A stretch of DNA of 5,175 nt from a bacterium (lineage in GTDB: Bacteria > Auribacterota > UBA3054 > B51-G9). A program made the translations under genes and the position numbers. The notes under the pieces are model-generated. The model ran no database searches. It saw only the letters and a list, made by a program, of their open reading frames with translations, and was not told the DNA's origin. The stretch is taken from contig JAOZNZ010000267.1 of assembly GCA_029933535.1 (NCBI GenBank), forward strand, positions 1 to 5,175, in the 5' to 3' direction. Positions 1-5,175 of the stretch are shown here, in pieces; position 1 is the first letter of the stretch, and every line of letters starts with the position of its first letter.

Positions 1-994
1 ACCGGTATTTATCATCGTTCAGCAGCTTGATAGAATGAGAAGCCAACTCTTCGTCAGACGTGGCCACAAGACCGCCCTGTGATTCTTCAATCCACTCCCG
101 AAATGCTCTTAAATCCGAAGAAACAACAGGTTTCCCAAATGCAAAAGCATGAGCCATTATCCCGCTTTGCCCGCCCAGTTCATATGGAAGAATGACTATA
201 TCTGACGCGGAAATTATAGTGTCAAATGCCTGCGCCGGGAACTGCCCATAAAGTGTTATTATTCTGTCACGCACGGGGGAATCCTCTATCATTTTATAAA
301 TTTCATTTTGGTATTCAGGATGGTTTATTCCTCGCGACTTACTCGCCAAAACTAATACTGCATCCGGCACAGCTTCTGCTATTTCAGGGAAAACTTTGAT
401 TGCTCTGTCAAACCGTTTGGTTTGGCGCAGGTATCCGCACAGAAGCGCGACTTTTTTACCTTCAACGCCAACTTTTTTCCGTGCTCCATCAATTGGCGAT
501 ATTTCTCGTATTCCATGGGGTATAACAGTTATTTTGTCCTTGTAACCGAAATATTTTATGAGTGTATTCTTGTGGGTTTCCTCATGCACGATAATAGCGC
601 TGCTTTCCTGAATAATAACCCTGAGAACAATTTCCTCTTCAATTGGAATTTCATCTTTTACCGTATGAAATGTTGTAATTACAGGCAAAGCAACTTCGCG
701 GCATCTGAGGATAAGTTCAATGATTTGAATACCTTTTGGTTCTCCGTATAGGCCGAATTCATGTTGTATGTGAATCAAATCAGGTGTCATTTTTGAAGCC
801 ATTAAATAGATGTTTGCTGCAATATTTTTTCCTGATTGAGAATAACAGCCAAAGGCGTGATCGCCCTTGCAACCGTAAGGTGAAAAAACGTAAGATTGAT
901 GGCCTGATTTCTCCAGGGCATCGGTCAGGTATTGCGTGTATGTTGCTATACCGCATTCTATTGGTGGATATGTTGATACAAAACCTATTCTCAT
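1..994 (-). CDS. GT4-family glycosyltransferase, C-terminus cut off by the window edge
   Basis: This gene encodes a retaining GT-B glycosyltransferase of family GT4, which moves a sugar from a nucleotide-sugar donor to a glycan or lipid acceptor in the cytoplasm. The frame is open with no stop from the ATG at 994-992 to the left edge, giving 331 residues. GT4 enzymes usually have about 370-400, so the last few dozen are missing. The N-terminal Rossmann domain begins MRIGFVSTYPP and has the glycine-containing loop ECGIATYT (13-20), HIQHEFGLYG (75-84) and TTFHT (107-111). The donor-binding domain has VIPHGI (157-162), GYLRQTKRFDRAI (187-199), LPYELGGQSG (269-278) and FAFGKPVV (284-291). The canonical E-x7-E motif is not evident; His282 sits where its second Glu would fall. 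No signal peptide or membrane segment is seen. It lies 48 bases downstream of the GH130 gene on the same strand and is probably cotranscribed with it. The donor and acceptor cannot be read from the sequence; GDP-mannose is plausible only because of the GH130 neighbour. Confidence 0.93.
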   Translation of the reverse strand, partial: MRIGFVSTYPPIECGIATYTQYLTDALEKSGHQSYVFSPYGCKGDHAFGCYSQSGKNIAANIYLMASKMTPDLIHIQHEFGLYGEPKGIQIIELILRCREVALPVITTFHTVKDEIPIEEEIVLRVIIQESSAIIVHEETHKNTLIKYFGYKDKITVIPHGIREISPIDGARKKVGVEGKKVALLCGYLRQTKRFDRAIKVFPEIAEAVPDAVLVLASKSRGINHPEYQNEIYKMIEDSPVRDRIITLYGQFPAQAFDTIISASDIVILPYELGGQSGIMAHAFAFGKPVVSSDLRAFREWIEESQGGLVATSDEELASHSIKLLNDDKYR

Positions 995-1001
995 ATATTT
1001 G

Positions 1002-1007
1002 TCCTCT
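1002..1007 (-). promoter_or_regulatory. Ribosome binding site of the GT4 gene
   Basis: On the minus strand AGAGGA lies seven bases upstream of the ATG at 994-992, a good Shine-Dalgarno match at near-ideal spacing. It fixes the GT4 start. It begins only three bases after the 3' arm of the intergenic hairpin, so that hairpin could leave the site exposed, or shield it from ribosomes finishing GH130. Confidence 0.75.
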
Positions 1008-1010
1008 TAT

Positions 1011-1053
1011 TTAGTGCCTGATCGAAAACCCCATTTTTTCGGTCAGGCACTAA
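1011..1053. repeat. Long inverted repeat (hairpin) between GH130 and GT4
   Basis: TTAGTGCCTGA (1011-1021) and TCAGGCACTAA (1043-1053) are perfect 11-base inverted copies. Pairing continues inward as CGAAAA (1023-1028) against TTTTCG (1036-1041). The result is an 18-position stem with a single imperfect pair (1022/1042) around a 7-base loop. That pair is a G-U wobble in plus-strand RNA but an A-C mismatch in minus-strand RNA, the strand that is transcribed here. The right arm contains the last three codons and the stop of GH130. Neither strand shows a T-run directly after the stem, so it is not a classical intrinsic terminator. It may be an mRNA-stabilising or processing hairpin, a partial attenuator between the genes, or a small palindromic insertion. 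Confidence 0.8.
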
Positions 1054-2092
1054 TTACATCTTCAAGCAATTCTTCAACACTCGTAATCAGAAGGTTTGTT
1101 GTCTCATCACACGCGCCGTAGTAGAGAAAAATTTCTCCACCCGGCCGTTCAACATGGCCGTTTGAAAACACAACGTTAGGGAAAAAACCGTTTGTTTCAT
1201 ATTCAGTTTCGGGAGATAAAAACGGTGCATCACCGCGAGCAATAATATTACACGGATTTTCTAAATCAAGAAGTAAAGTAAAAAGATGATAAACTGAGTT
1301 GTCTCCTTTCCCATGATAAACCACGAGCCAGCCTTTGTCAGTTTTTATTGGCGCTCCGCCACCGCCTATCTTCAGATTTTCCCACTTGTTGTTGCGCGGC
1401 CGGATTAAGCATTTGTGCTCTCCCCAATCCAACAAATTCGGCGATGATGAAATCCAAATTGACGGTTTGCCGAAACCCGTGTTATGCGGCCTGTGAAGCG
1501 CCCAATATCTTCCGTTTATCTTTTCGGGAAACAGGCTGACATCTTTATTCAAAGGGCAGAAGATAGTACCTTTTCTAACAACAGACTTAAAGTCCCGCGT
1601 GATACAAAGATTTGTTACCCATCCGTCTTTGGAAACACCTGTATAAGTAATATAAAATTCATCACCGAATTTTTGGATACGAGCATCTTCGCATCCATAT
1701 TGTTCGCTTGTTTTTTGCGGAAAAATGAGGGGATGGTTATCAACCTTAAAGTTAAACCCATCGGAACTTCGTGCAACTCTGATAGTACTCAATGTCGAGA
1801 GATAATCAACGTTTTTGTAAACTACACCCCGTGTGTCTTTAAGGTGTACATCGGGATCTTCCTCGTTGAACCGAAGAATCTCGAGTGTGCTTGAGTTATC
1901 GTGGAAACGGTAAATTGGTACTCCGATAACTCCCGGTTCTGCCATGCATCTCTCGGCCACGCGAAGAAGAAGGATAATCTGATTATTGCAGATTGATGCC
2001 CCGGCGTTAAACGCGCCAAGTACTTCAAGACCGGACGTAGTAGGTATAACCATGTCCGGTCTAACGACAGGATTTTTTTGATACCTAATCAT
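1043..2092 (-). CDS. Glycoside hydrolase family 130 protein (probable beta-mannoside phosphorylase)
   Basis: This is a 349-residue GH130 protein, a five-bladed beta-propeller family of inverting beta-mannoside phosphorylases and some beta-1,2-mannosidases. The start is taken as ATG 2092-2090 because the family's usual N-terminal pattern RYxxNPxxxP begins there (RYQKNPVVRP, 3-12). Seen motifs are GAFNAGA (26-32), LLLRVAER (41-48), YGCEDARI (132-139) with Asp136 as the expected general acid, KDVSLFPE (183-190), LHRPHN (199-204), GGGGAPI (243-249), VVYHG (257-261) and YYGACDE (324-330). Arg44, Arg48, Arg201 and His260 fall where phosphate-contacting basic residues are found in the phosphorylases, which favours phosphorolysis over hydrolysis; this is judged by eye. 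The family norm as I recall it is NPGA and EDPR, so both prolines are alanines here. No signal peptide is seen, so it is probably cytoplasmic, as fits a phosphorylase yielding mannose 1-phosphate. It is followed by GT4. The exact linkage and subfamily are unknown. Confidence 0.93.
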   Translation of the reverse strand: MIRYQKNPVVRPDMVIPTTSGLEVLGAFNAGASICNNQIILLLRVAERCMAEPGVIGVPIYRFHDNSSTLEILRFNEEDPDVHLKDTRGVVYKNVDYLSTLSTIRVARSSDGFNFKVDNHPLIFPQKTSEQYGCEDARIQKFGDEFYITYTGVSKDGWVTNLCITRDFKSVVRKGTIFCPLNKDVSLFPEKINGRYWALHRPHNTGFGKPSIWISSSPNLLDWGEHKCLIRPRNNKWENLKIGGGGAPIKTDKGWLVVYHGKGDNSVYHLFTLLLDLENPCNIIARGDAPFLSPETEYETNGFFPNVVFSNGHVERPGGEIFLYYGACDETTNLLITSVEELLEDVISA

Positions 2093-2102
2093 CTCAAGTA
2101 AT

Positions 2103-2131
2103 ATTATACTCTTCTCTTTGAAGTAAGTCAA
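2103..2131 (-). promoter_or_regulatory. Sigma70-type promoter of GH130, near-leaderless
   Basis: On the minus strand TTGACT (2131-2126, five of six consensus bases) is followed after exactly 17 bases by a perfect TATAAT (2108-2103). Only ten bases separate the -10 box from the ATG at 2092-2090. Transcription would therefore begin about three to five bases before the start codon, leaving no room for a Shine-Dalgarno site. The TTG of the -35 box is itself in frame with GH130 and could be mistaken for its start codon. If the host is a Bacteroidota, whose main promoters have a different consensus, this match may be fortuitous. Confidence 0.55.
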
Positions 2132-2142
2132 TATTCCTTTTA

Positions 2143-2173
2143 CCGTGCCGGAAAAGATGATTTACAGGCACGG
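2143..2173. repeat. Inverted repeat upstream of the GH130 promoter
   Basis: CCGTGCC (2143-2149) and GGCACGG (2167-2173) are perfect inverted copies separated by 17 bases. The left arm begins 12 bases upstream of the GH130 -35 box, where an activator or repressor could bind. It could equally form a short RNA stem. No T-run follows on either strand, so a terminator is unlikely. It shares the words GTGCC and CAGGCAC with the hairpin at the other end of GH130. Confidence 0.5.
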
Positions 2174-2179
2174 CTGAGG

Positions 2180-2215
2180 AAATTCATTCCGTTGTAATGA
2201 ATTTAAAATTTAAAT
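2180..2215. repeat. Nine-base hairpin next to an AT palindrome
   Basis: AAATTCATT (2180-2188) and AATGAATTT (2196-2204) are perfect inverted copies around a 7-base loop. Overlapping the right arm is the palindrome ATTTAAA-A-TTTAAAT (2201-2215). The GC content is low, so the RNA stem would be weak. It could be a protein-binding dyad or chance symmetry in AT-rich DNA. Confidence 0.4.
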
Positions 2216-2247
2216 GTTAATAATGTGGAATAAATAAAATTGATAAA

Positions 2248-2293
2248 TGTCATAGCGATAGCGAAGATTCCGGCCCCAAAGGGCGTCGGGAAT
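2248..2293. repeat. REP-like dispersed repeat fragment with GC-rich hairpin
   Basis: The sequence TGTCATAGCGATAGCGAAG (2248-2266) resembles the dispersed GTCATTGCGAGCG...GCGAAGCAATC elements found in many copies in various bacterial genomes. That resemblance is from memory. It leads into a hairpin: ATTCC (2267-2271) pairs with GGAAT (2289-2293), and GCCC (2273-2276) pairs with GGGC (2281-2284) around the loop CAAA, with an asymmetric internal loop between the stems. The usual matching right arm of such elements is absent, so this would be a degraded or half copy. Confidence 0.45.
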
Positions 2294-2302
2294 AAATAAA
2301 AG

Positions 2303-2358
2303 TTTGACGTTTGACGTTGAACGTGCGAATACACGTTACTTCTTTAGGACGTTTGACA
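2303..2358. repeat. TTTGACG heptamer repeats
   Basis: Two perfect tandem copies of TTTGACG (2303-2309, 2310-2316) are followed by a degenerate third, TTGAACG (2317-2323), and a separate TTTGACA at 2352-2358. The 10-base word GACGTTTGAC occurs at 2306-2315 and again at 2348-2357. Between them AACGTG (2320-2325) and CACGTT (2332-2337) form a 6-base inverted repeat. They directly follow the REP-like hairpin and may be part of the same dispersed element. Confidence 0.5.
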
Positions 2359-2470
2359 TTAGTCCTTTAAAGGGATCAGCAATTCCACATTTTTTTTGTT
2401 TACATTAAAACAGAAAATGGTAATAAAATCTTTAGATGGTATTCTTGAACAAAAGCAAGTTATGTTAAAA

Positions 2471-2543
2471 GATTGTTTTGTCGTAAATTGTTTTGTCAAA
2501 ATAATTAAAAACTACTGACAGAACGATTATTGACAAAACAATT
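2471..2543. repeat. Four-armed dyad with 15-base period
   Basis: ATTGTTTTGTC occurs twice in direct orientation, at 2472-2482 and 2487-2497, and its reverse complement GACAAAACAAT at 2532-2542. A variant inverted copy, GACAGAACGAT, lies at 2517-2527. Both direct and inverted pairs have a 15-base period, and all four arms share one symmetry centre near 2507. The longest perfect arms are AATTGTTTTGTCAA (2486-2499) and TTGACAAAACAATT (2530-2543). In plus-strand RNA the two mismatches of the variant arm become G-U pairs, so almost the whole element could fold as one stem with a loop of about 17 bases. It lies about 100 bases beyond the GH3 stop. It could be a multi-site operator, a weak terminator region, or a remnant of a small mobile element. 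Confidence 0.7.
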
Positions 2544-2645
2544 AAAAAATTAAATATTGCTTTTTGAAAAGTTGAATGTAAAACGTAGTGTTTATTGTTG
2601 GTTTAACCGCTGGATTTTAACCTGTGGGATGGTAGTGATTTTGAA

Positions 2646-5135
2646 TTATATTTTTAATACAAATTTACTTTTCAATCTAATATCTCTTGAAGAAGCTCCA
2701 ATCAACACTTCAAAATCACCAGGCTCTGCGACCCATTTTTTAGCATTAACATCGTAGAATGAAAGATGGCTTTTATCTATTTTGAATTTAACAGATTTAC
2801 TTTCACCGGCTTTAAGATTCACACGTGCAAAACCTTTAAGGGATTTTACCTCACGTTCAACACTGGCTTCTTTATCATGAATATATAATTGTACAACCTC
2901 ATCTCCATCTACTTTACCGGTATTGGTAACAGTCAATGCTATTTCAAGTGTATCGTTTCGAGAAATCTTTTCTGATGATAATTTTATATCAGAATACTCA
3001 AAGGTAGTGTATGATAATCCATATCCAAACGGGAAAAGTGGTTCGATATTATATTTATCAAAATGGCGGTACCCAACAAAAATCCCTTCTGAATATTCAG
3101 CAAAAGTTTTTTCACCGGGATATGTTTTAGACGCAGGATGATCTTCCCATTTCTTCATAAAGGTTACAGGTAGTTTTCCTGAAGGACTAATTTTCCCGAA
3201 CAGGATTTTGGCAAGTGCTGTTCCTCCCTGTTCACCCGGATAAAAAGCTTCAATAATTGCCGGGACTTTATCGCCCCACTCTGTCATCAACATAGCTGAA
3301 CCATTATTCAAAACAACAACAACATTTTTATTTACTTTTAATACTTCTTTTATGAGTTTTACTTGCATTGGAGGCAATTCCAGGTAATCCCGGTCACGCG
3401 CCTCACCCTCAAGATTTTTAGCTAAGCCGGCGTTAATAATTACTATATCAGATGCTTGAGCTAATTTAACTGCATCCTCAAGCTCCGTACCTTTTTCAAC
3501 AGGAGCAATACCTAAACGAGCTCTACATGTTCCAATATTTTCATAAAATTCAACTTTAATATCATAAAGTTTTCCTTCTTCAAACTCATAATAATCAGTT
3601 TTAAATTGTCCCGGTGCCTGGTCAGTCCATGCGTTTATCACAAGATTACCATCGATAAACAATTTAACACCATTATCAGCTCTAACACCAATTTCATATT
3701 GTCCGTTTCCCGGCGATTTTAATTTACCTGTCCATCGGATAGAAAATTTATCATCGTTCACAATACCCGGTACCGGTGATATACCTTGTCCCCAGCTAAA
3801 GTTAATTCTATCGTCAATACGGCTTGCAACCGGTTTTCCTTCTATCTCTTTGTTATTAAAAAAATCAGCTTTTATACCCGGTGTTTTACCATCTTCAAGC
3901 AGATACATACTTGCAGGAGCAATTGGCAGTTCTTTACTTTTTTGTTTTACACCGAACTCATATTTAACTTCAATCTTATCTCCCACTAAAGCCTTAACAC
4001 CCTCCAAAGGTGAAATAGCATTAATAGCATCTAAATGACCTGAACCATCACCACCTAAACGGGCTGTTGAAGCATTTGGCCCCAACATCGCAATAGTTTT
4101 AATTGCATTTTCATCAAGTGGTAAAAAATTCTTCTTCTGCCCGGGCAGCCGGTTATTTTCAAGAAGTACAATACTTTTTTCAGCTGTTTCTAAAGCTAAA
4201 GCAATACGCTCTTTAGTGTTAATATATCCACCATAAGAATCTATAGACTCATCAAACAATCCGGCTTTTAACAATACTCTTAATATCCTACGAACCTTAT
4301 CATCAAGTAAGCTTTCATCTACCTCTCCTTTTTTAACCGCTTTCAACAAATCAGCCCCTAAATATTTACCATTTGGCATTTCTAAATCAAGTCCTGCTTT
4401 GGCTGTTTTTACAGTTGACTTAACAGCTCCCCAGTCTGATATTACAATTCCTGAGAATCCCCAATCTTCTTTCAAAACATCATTAAGCAGATACTTATTT
4501 TCATTACAATAATCGCCATTTACAATATTATATGCACCCATTATACTCCAGGTATCGGCTTCTTGTACGGCAGCTTTAAATGCAGGAAAATATATCTCGC
4601 GCAACGCACGCTCATCAACTCTGGCATCAACATCAAAGCGGTTCCACTCCTGATTATTTGCAACAAAGTGTTTAGTACAAGTTGCTACTTTTTTGCTTTG
4701 GATCCCCTTGATTAACGGAACTACAATTCTTGACATCAGAAACGGGTCTTCGCCAAAACTTTCAAAATTTCTACCACCATAAGGCGTTCGAGATATATTT
4801 ACACCGGGACCTAACAGTAAGTTAAATCCTAAGATTCGGGTTTCAGTTCCCATTTCTTTTCCTATTCTACTTACCAAATCTAAATCCCATGCTGCTCCCC
4901 AGTTAATTGGTGCTGAATATACAGTTGCAGGGCCTTTACCTCTTGGGCCAACCGGTCCGTCAGTCATAACAAATTCAGGAATTCCCAAACGTTTATTAGG
5001 TTTAGTTTTAAAATCGTCACCTGTAATTTGCTCTATTTTTTCTTCTAAAGTCATTTTACTAAGCAACTCTTCAACTTGTTTTTCAATGATTTCTGAGGAA
5101 GTATTTAACGTTTCGGTGTTTTTATATACAGCCAT
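2646..5135 (-). CDS. Glycoside hydrolase family 3 with PA14 domain (beta-glucosidase-like)
   Basis: This gene encodes a retaining family-3 exo-beta-glycosidase of 829 residues, a normal length for GH3 enzymes with a PA14 insert. It would remove terminal beta-linked glucose, or possibly xylose or another sugar, from oligosaccharides. The barrel domain has MTDGPVGPRG (57-66), GPGVNISRTPYGGRNFESFGEDP (109-131), KHF (155-157) and VISDWGA (231-237) with nucleophile Asp234. The alpha/beta sandwich starts near 320 and is interrupted by PA14 (about 418-545, including IRWTGKL, VRADNGVKLFIDG and VEFYENIG). It resumes with EGEARDRDYLELP (576-588), where Glu578 is the likely acid/base, and YPGEQGG (632-638). 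FPFGYGLSYTTFEY (701-714) leads to a fibronectin-III-like domain (about 725-825). The ATG at 5135-5133 has AAGGGGG only one base upstream, too close for a normal Shine-Dalgarno site. The frame stays open to the window edge, so the true start may be upstream. Its base composition is visibly more AT-rich than that of GH130. Confidence 0.95.
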   Translation of the reverse strand: MAVYKNTETLNTSSEIIEKQVEELLSKMTLEEKIEQITGDDFKTKPNKRLGIPEFVMTDGPVGPRGKGPATVYSAPINWGAAWDLDLVSRIGKEMGTETRILGFNLLLGPGVNISRTPYGGRNFESFGEDPFLMSRIVVPLIKGIQSKKVATCTKHFVANNQEWNRFDVDARVDERALREIYFPAFKAAVQEADTWSIMGAYNIVNGDYCNENKYLLNDVLKEDWGFSGIVISDWGAVKSTVKTAKAGLDLEMPNGKYLGADLLKAVKKGEVDESLLDDKVRRILRVLLKAGLFDESIDSYGGYINTKERIALALETAEKSIVLLENNRLPGQKKNFLPLDENAIKTIAMLGPNASTARLGGDGSGHLDAINAISPLEGVKALVGDKIEVKYEFGVKQKSKELPIAPASMYLLEDGKTPGIKADFFNNKEIEGKPVASRIDDRINFSWGQGISPVPGIVNDDKFSIRWTGKLKSPGNGQYEIGVRADNGVKLFIDGNLVINAWTDQAPGQFKTDYYEFEEGKLYDIKVEFYENIGTCRARLGIAPVEKGTELEDAVKLAQASDIVIINAGLAKNLEGEARDRDYLELPPMQVKLIKEVLKVNKNVVVVLNNGSAMLMTEWGDKVPAIIEAFYPGEQGGTALAKILFGKISPSGKLPVTFMKKWEDHPASKTYPGEKTFAEYSEGIFVGYRHFDKYNIEPLFPFGYGLSYTTFEYSDIKLSSEKISRNDTLEIALTVTNTGKVDGDEVVQLYIHDKEASVEREVKSLKGFARVNLKAGESKSVKFKIDKSHLSFYDVNAKKWVAEPGDFEVLIGASSRDIRLKSKFVLKI

Positions 5136-5175
5136 TCCCCCTTGAGGAAATGTGTTTATTGAAGAAAAAATTAAT

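Larger units (their letters stand above)
2093..2645. other. Non-coding, repeat-rich region between GH3 and GH130
   Basis: These 553 bases hold no convincing gene. They are AT-rich and contain, from left to right, the GH130 promoter, a 7-base inverted repeat, a 9-base hairpin beside an AT palindrome, a REP-like sequence with a GC-rich hairpin, heptamer repeats, the palindrome CCTTTAAAGG (2364-2373), a T-run (2390-2397), and a large four-armed dyad. The sequence directly after the GH3 stop (2560-2645) shows only two copies of TTTAACC 15 bases apart (2602-2608, 2617-2623). I see no strong intrinsic terminator for GH3 on the minus strand. Confidence 0.7.

Noticed and set aside
1011..1034. A seven-residue minus-strand frame from the hairpin loop (MGFSIRH) as a leader peptide for GT4
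   Set aside because: It has no Shine-Dalgarno site and lies largely inside a stem. Its codons show no attenuation-like run.
422..1894. Plus-strand frames of about 60-140 codons opposite GT4 and GH130
   Set aside because: They lie antisense to well-supported genes and lack recognisable domains.
2090..2131. A TTG start at 2131-2129 adding 13 residues to GH130
   Set aside because: The added residues do not fit the GH130 N-terminus, the AGGA upstream is only three bases away, and the TTG coincides with a -35 box at perfect spacing from TATAAT. The ATG at 2092 matches the family start.
2143..2173. An intrinsic terminator formed by CCGTGCC/GGCACGG
   Set aside because: The loop is 17 bases and no T-run follows on either strand.
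2417..2518. A 33-codon plus-strand frame beginning MVIKSLDGIL
   Set aside because: It has no ribosome binding site, its second half runs through the TTTTGTC repeat arms, and the protein resembles nothing I recognise. A chance frame in AT-rich DNA is more likely.
2530..2559. A plus-strand promoter starting with TTGACA at 2530-2535
   Set aside because: The -35 word is perfect, but no good -10 box follows at 16-18 bases and no plus-strand gene lies downstream. The word belongs to the dyad arm.
2557..4038. Plus-strand frames and one at the 3' end opposite GH3
   Set aside because: They are antisense to a continuous GH3 gene with intact catalytic motifs and show no family features.

Overview
The window carries three genes, all on the minus strand and all connected with carbohydrate metabolism. 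Read in the direction of transcription (right to left) they are a family-3 glycoside hydrolase with a PA14 insert (GH3, 2646-5135), a 553-base non-coding stretch rich in repeats, a family-130 glycoside phosphorylase or hydrolase (GH130, 1043-2092), and a GT4 glycosyltransferase whose C-terminus runs off the left edge (1-994). No tRNA, rRNA, CRISPR array or transposase gene was seen.

The host is probably a Gram-negative, moderately AT-rich bacterium. The Bacteroidota/Ignavibacteriota side of the tree is a guess from protein style and from a dispersed REP-like sequence in the intergenic region; nothing here fixes the taxon. GT4 and GH130 are clearly less AT-rich than GH3 in the stretches I counted by hand, so the two halves may differ in history.

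GH130 and GT4 look like a two-gene unit. Only 48 bases separate them, a strong ribosome binding site precedes GT4, and a sigma70-type promoter with 17-base spacing lies directly in front of GH130. That promoter would give an almost leaderless GH130 message. A large hairpin lies between the two genes and includes the GH130 stop codon.

GH3 is complete at its C-terminus and keeps its catalytic residues. Its reading frame stays open to the right edge of the window, and the residues upstream of the apparent ATG resemble the end of a signal peptide, so the true start may lie outside. Functionally, GH3 would release beta-linked sugars from oligosaccharides. GH130 would phosphorolyse or hydrolyse beta-mannosides, and GT4 would transfer a nucleotide-activated sugar to build a glycan. 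The link between the last two is inferred from adjacency.

I found no clearly new multi-gene system. The most unusual signals are non-coding: the four-armed dyad with 15-base period at 2471-2543, the intergenic hairpin at 1011-1053, and the near-leaderless promoter.
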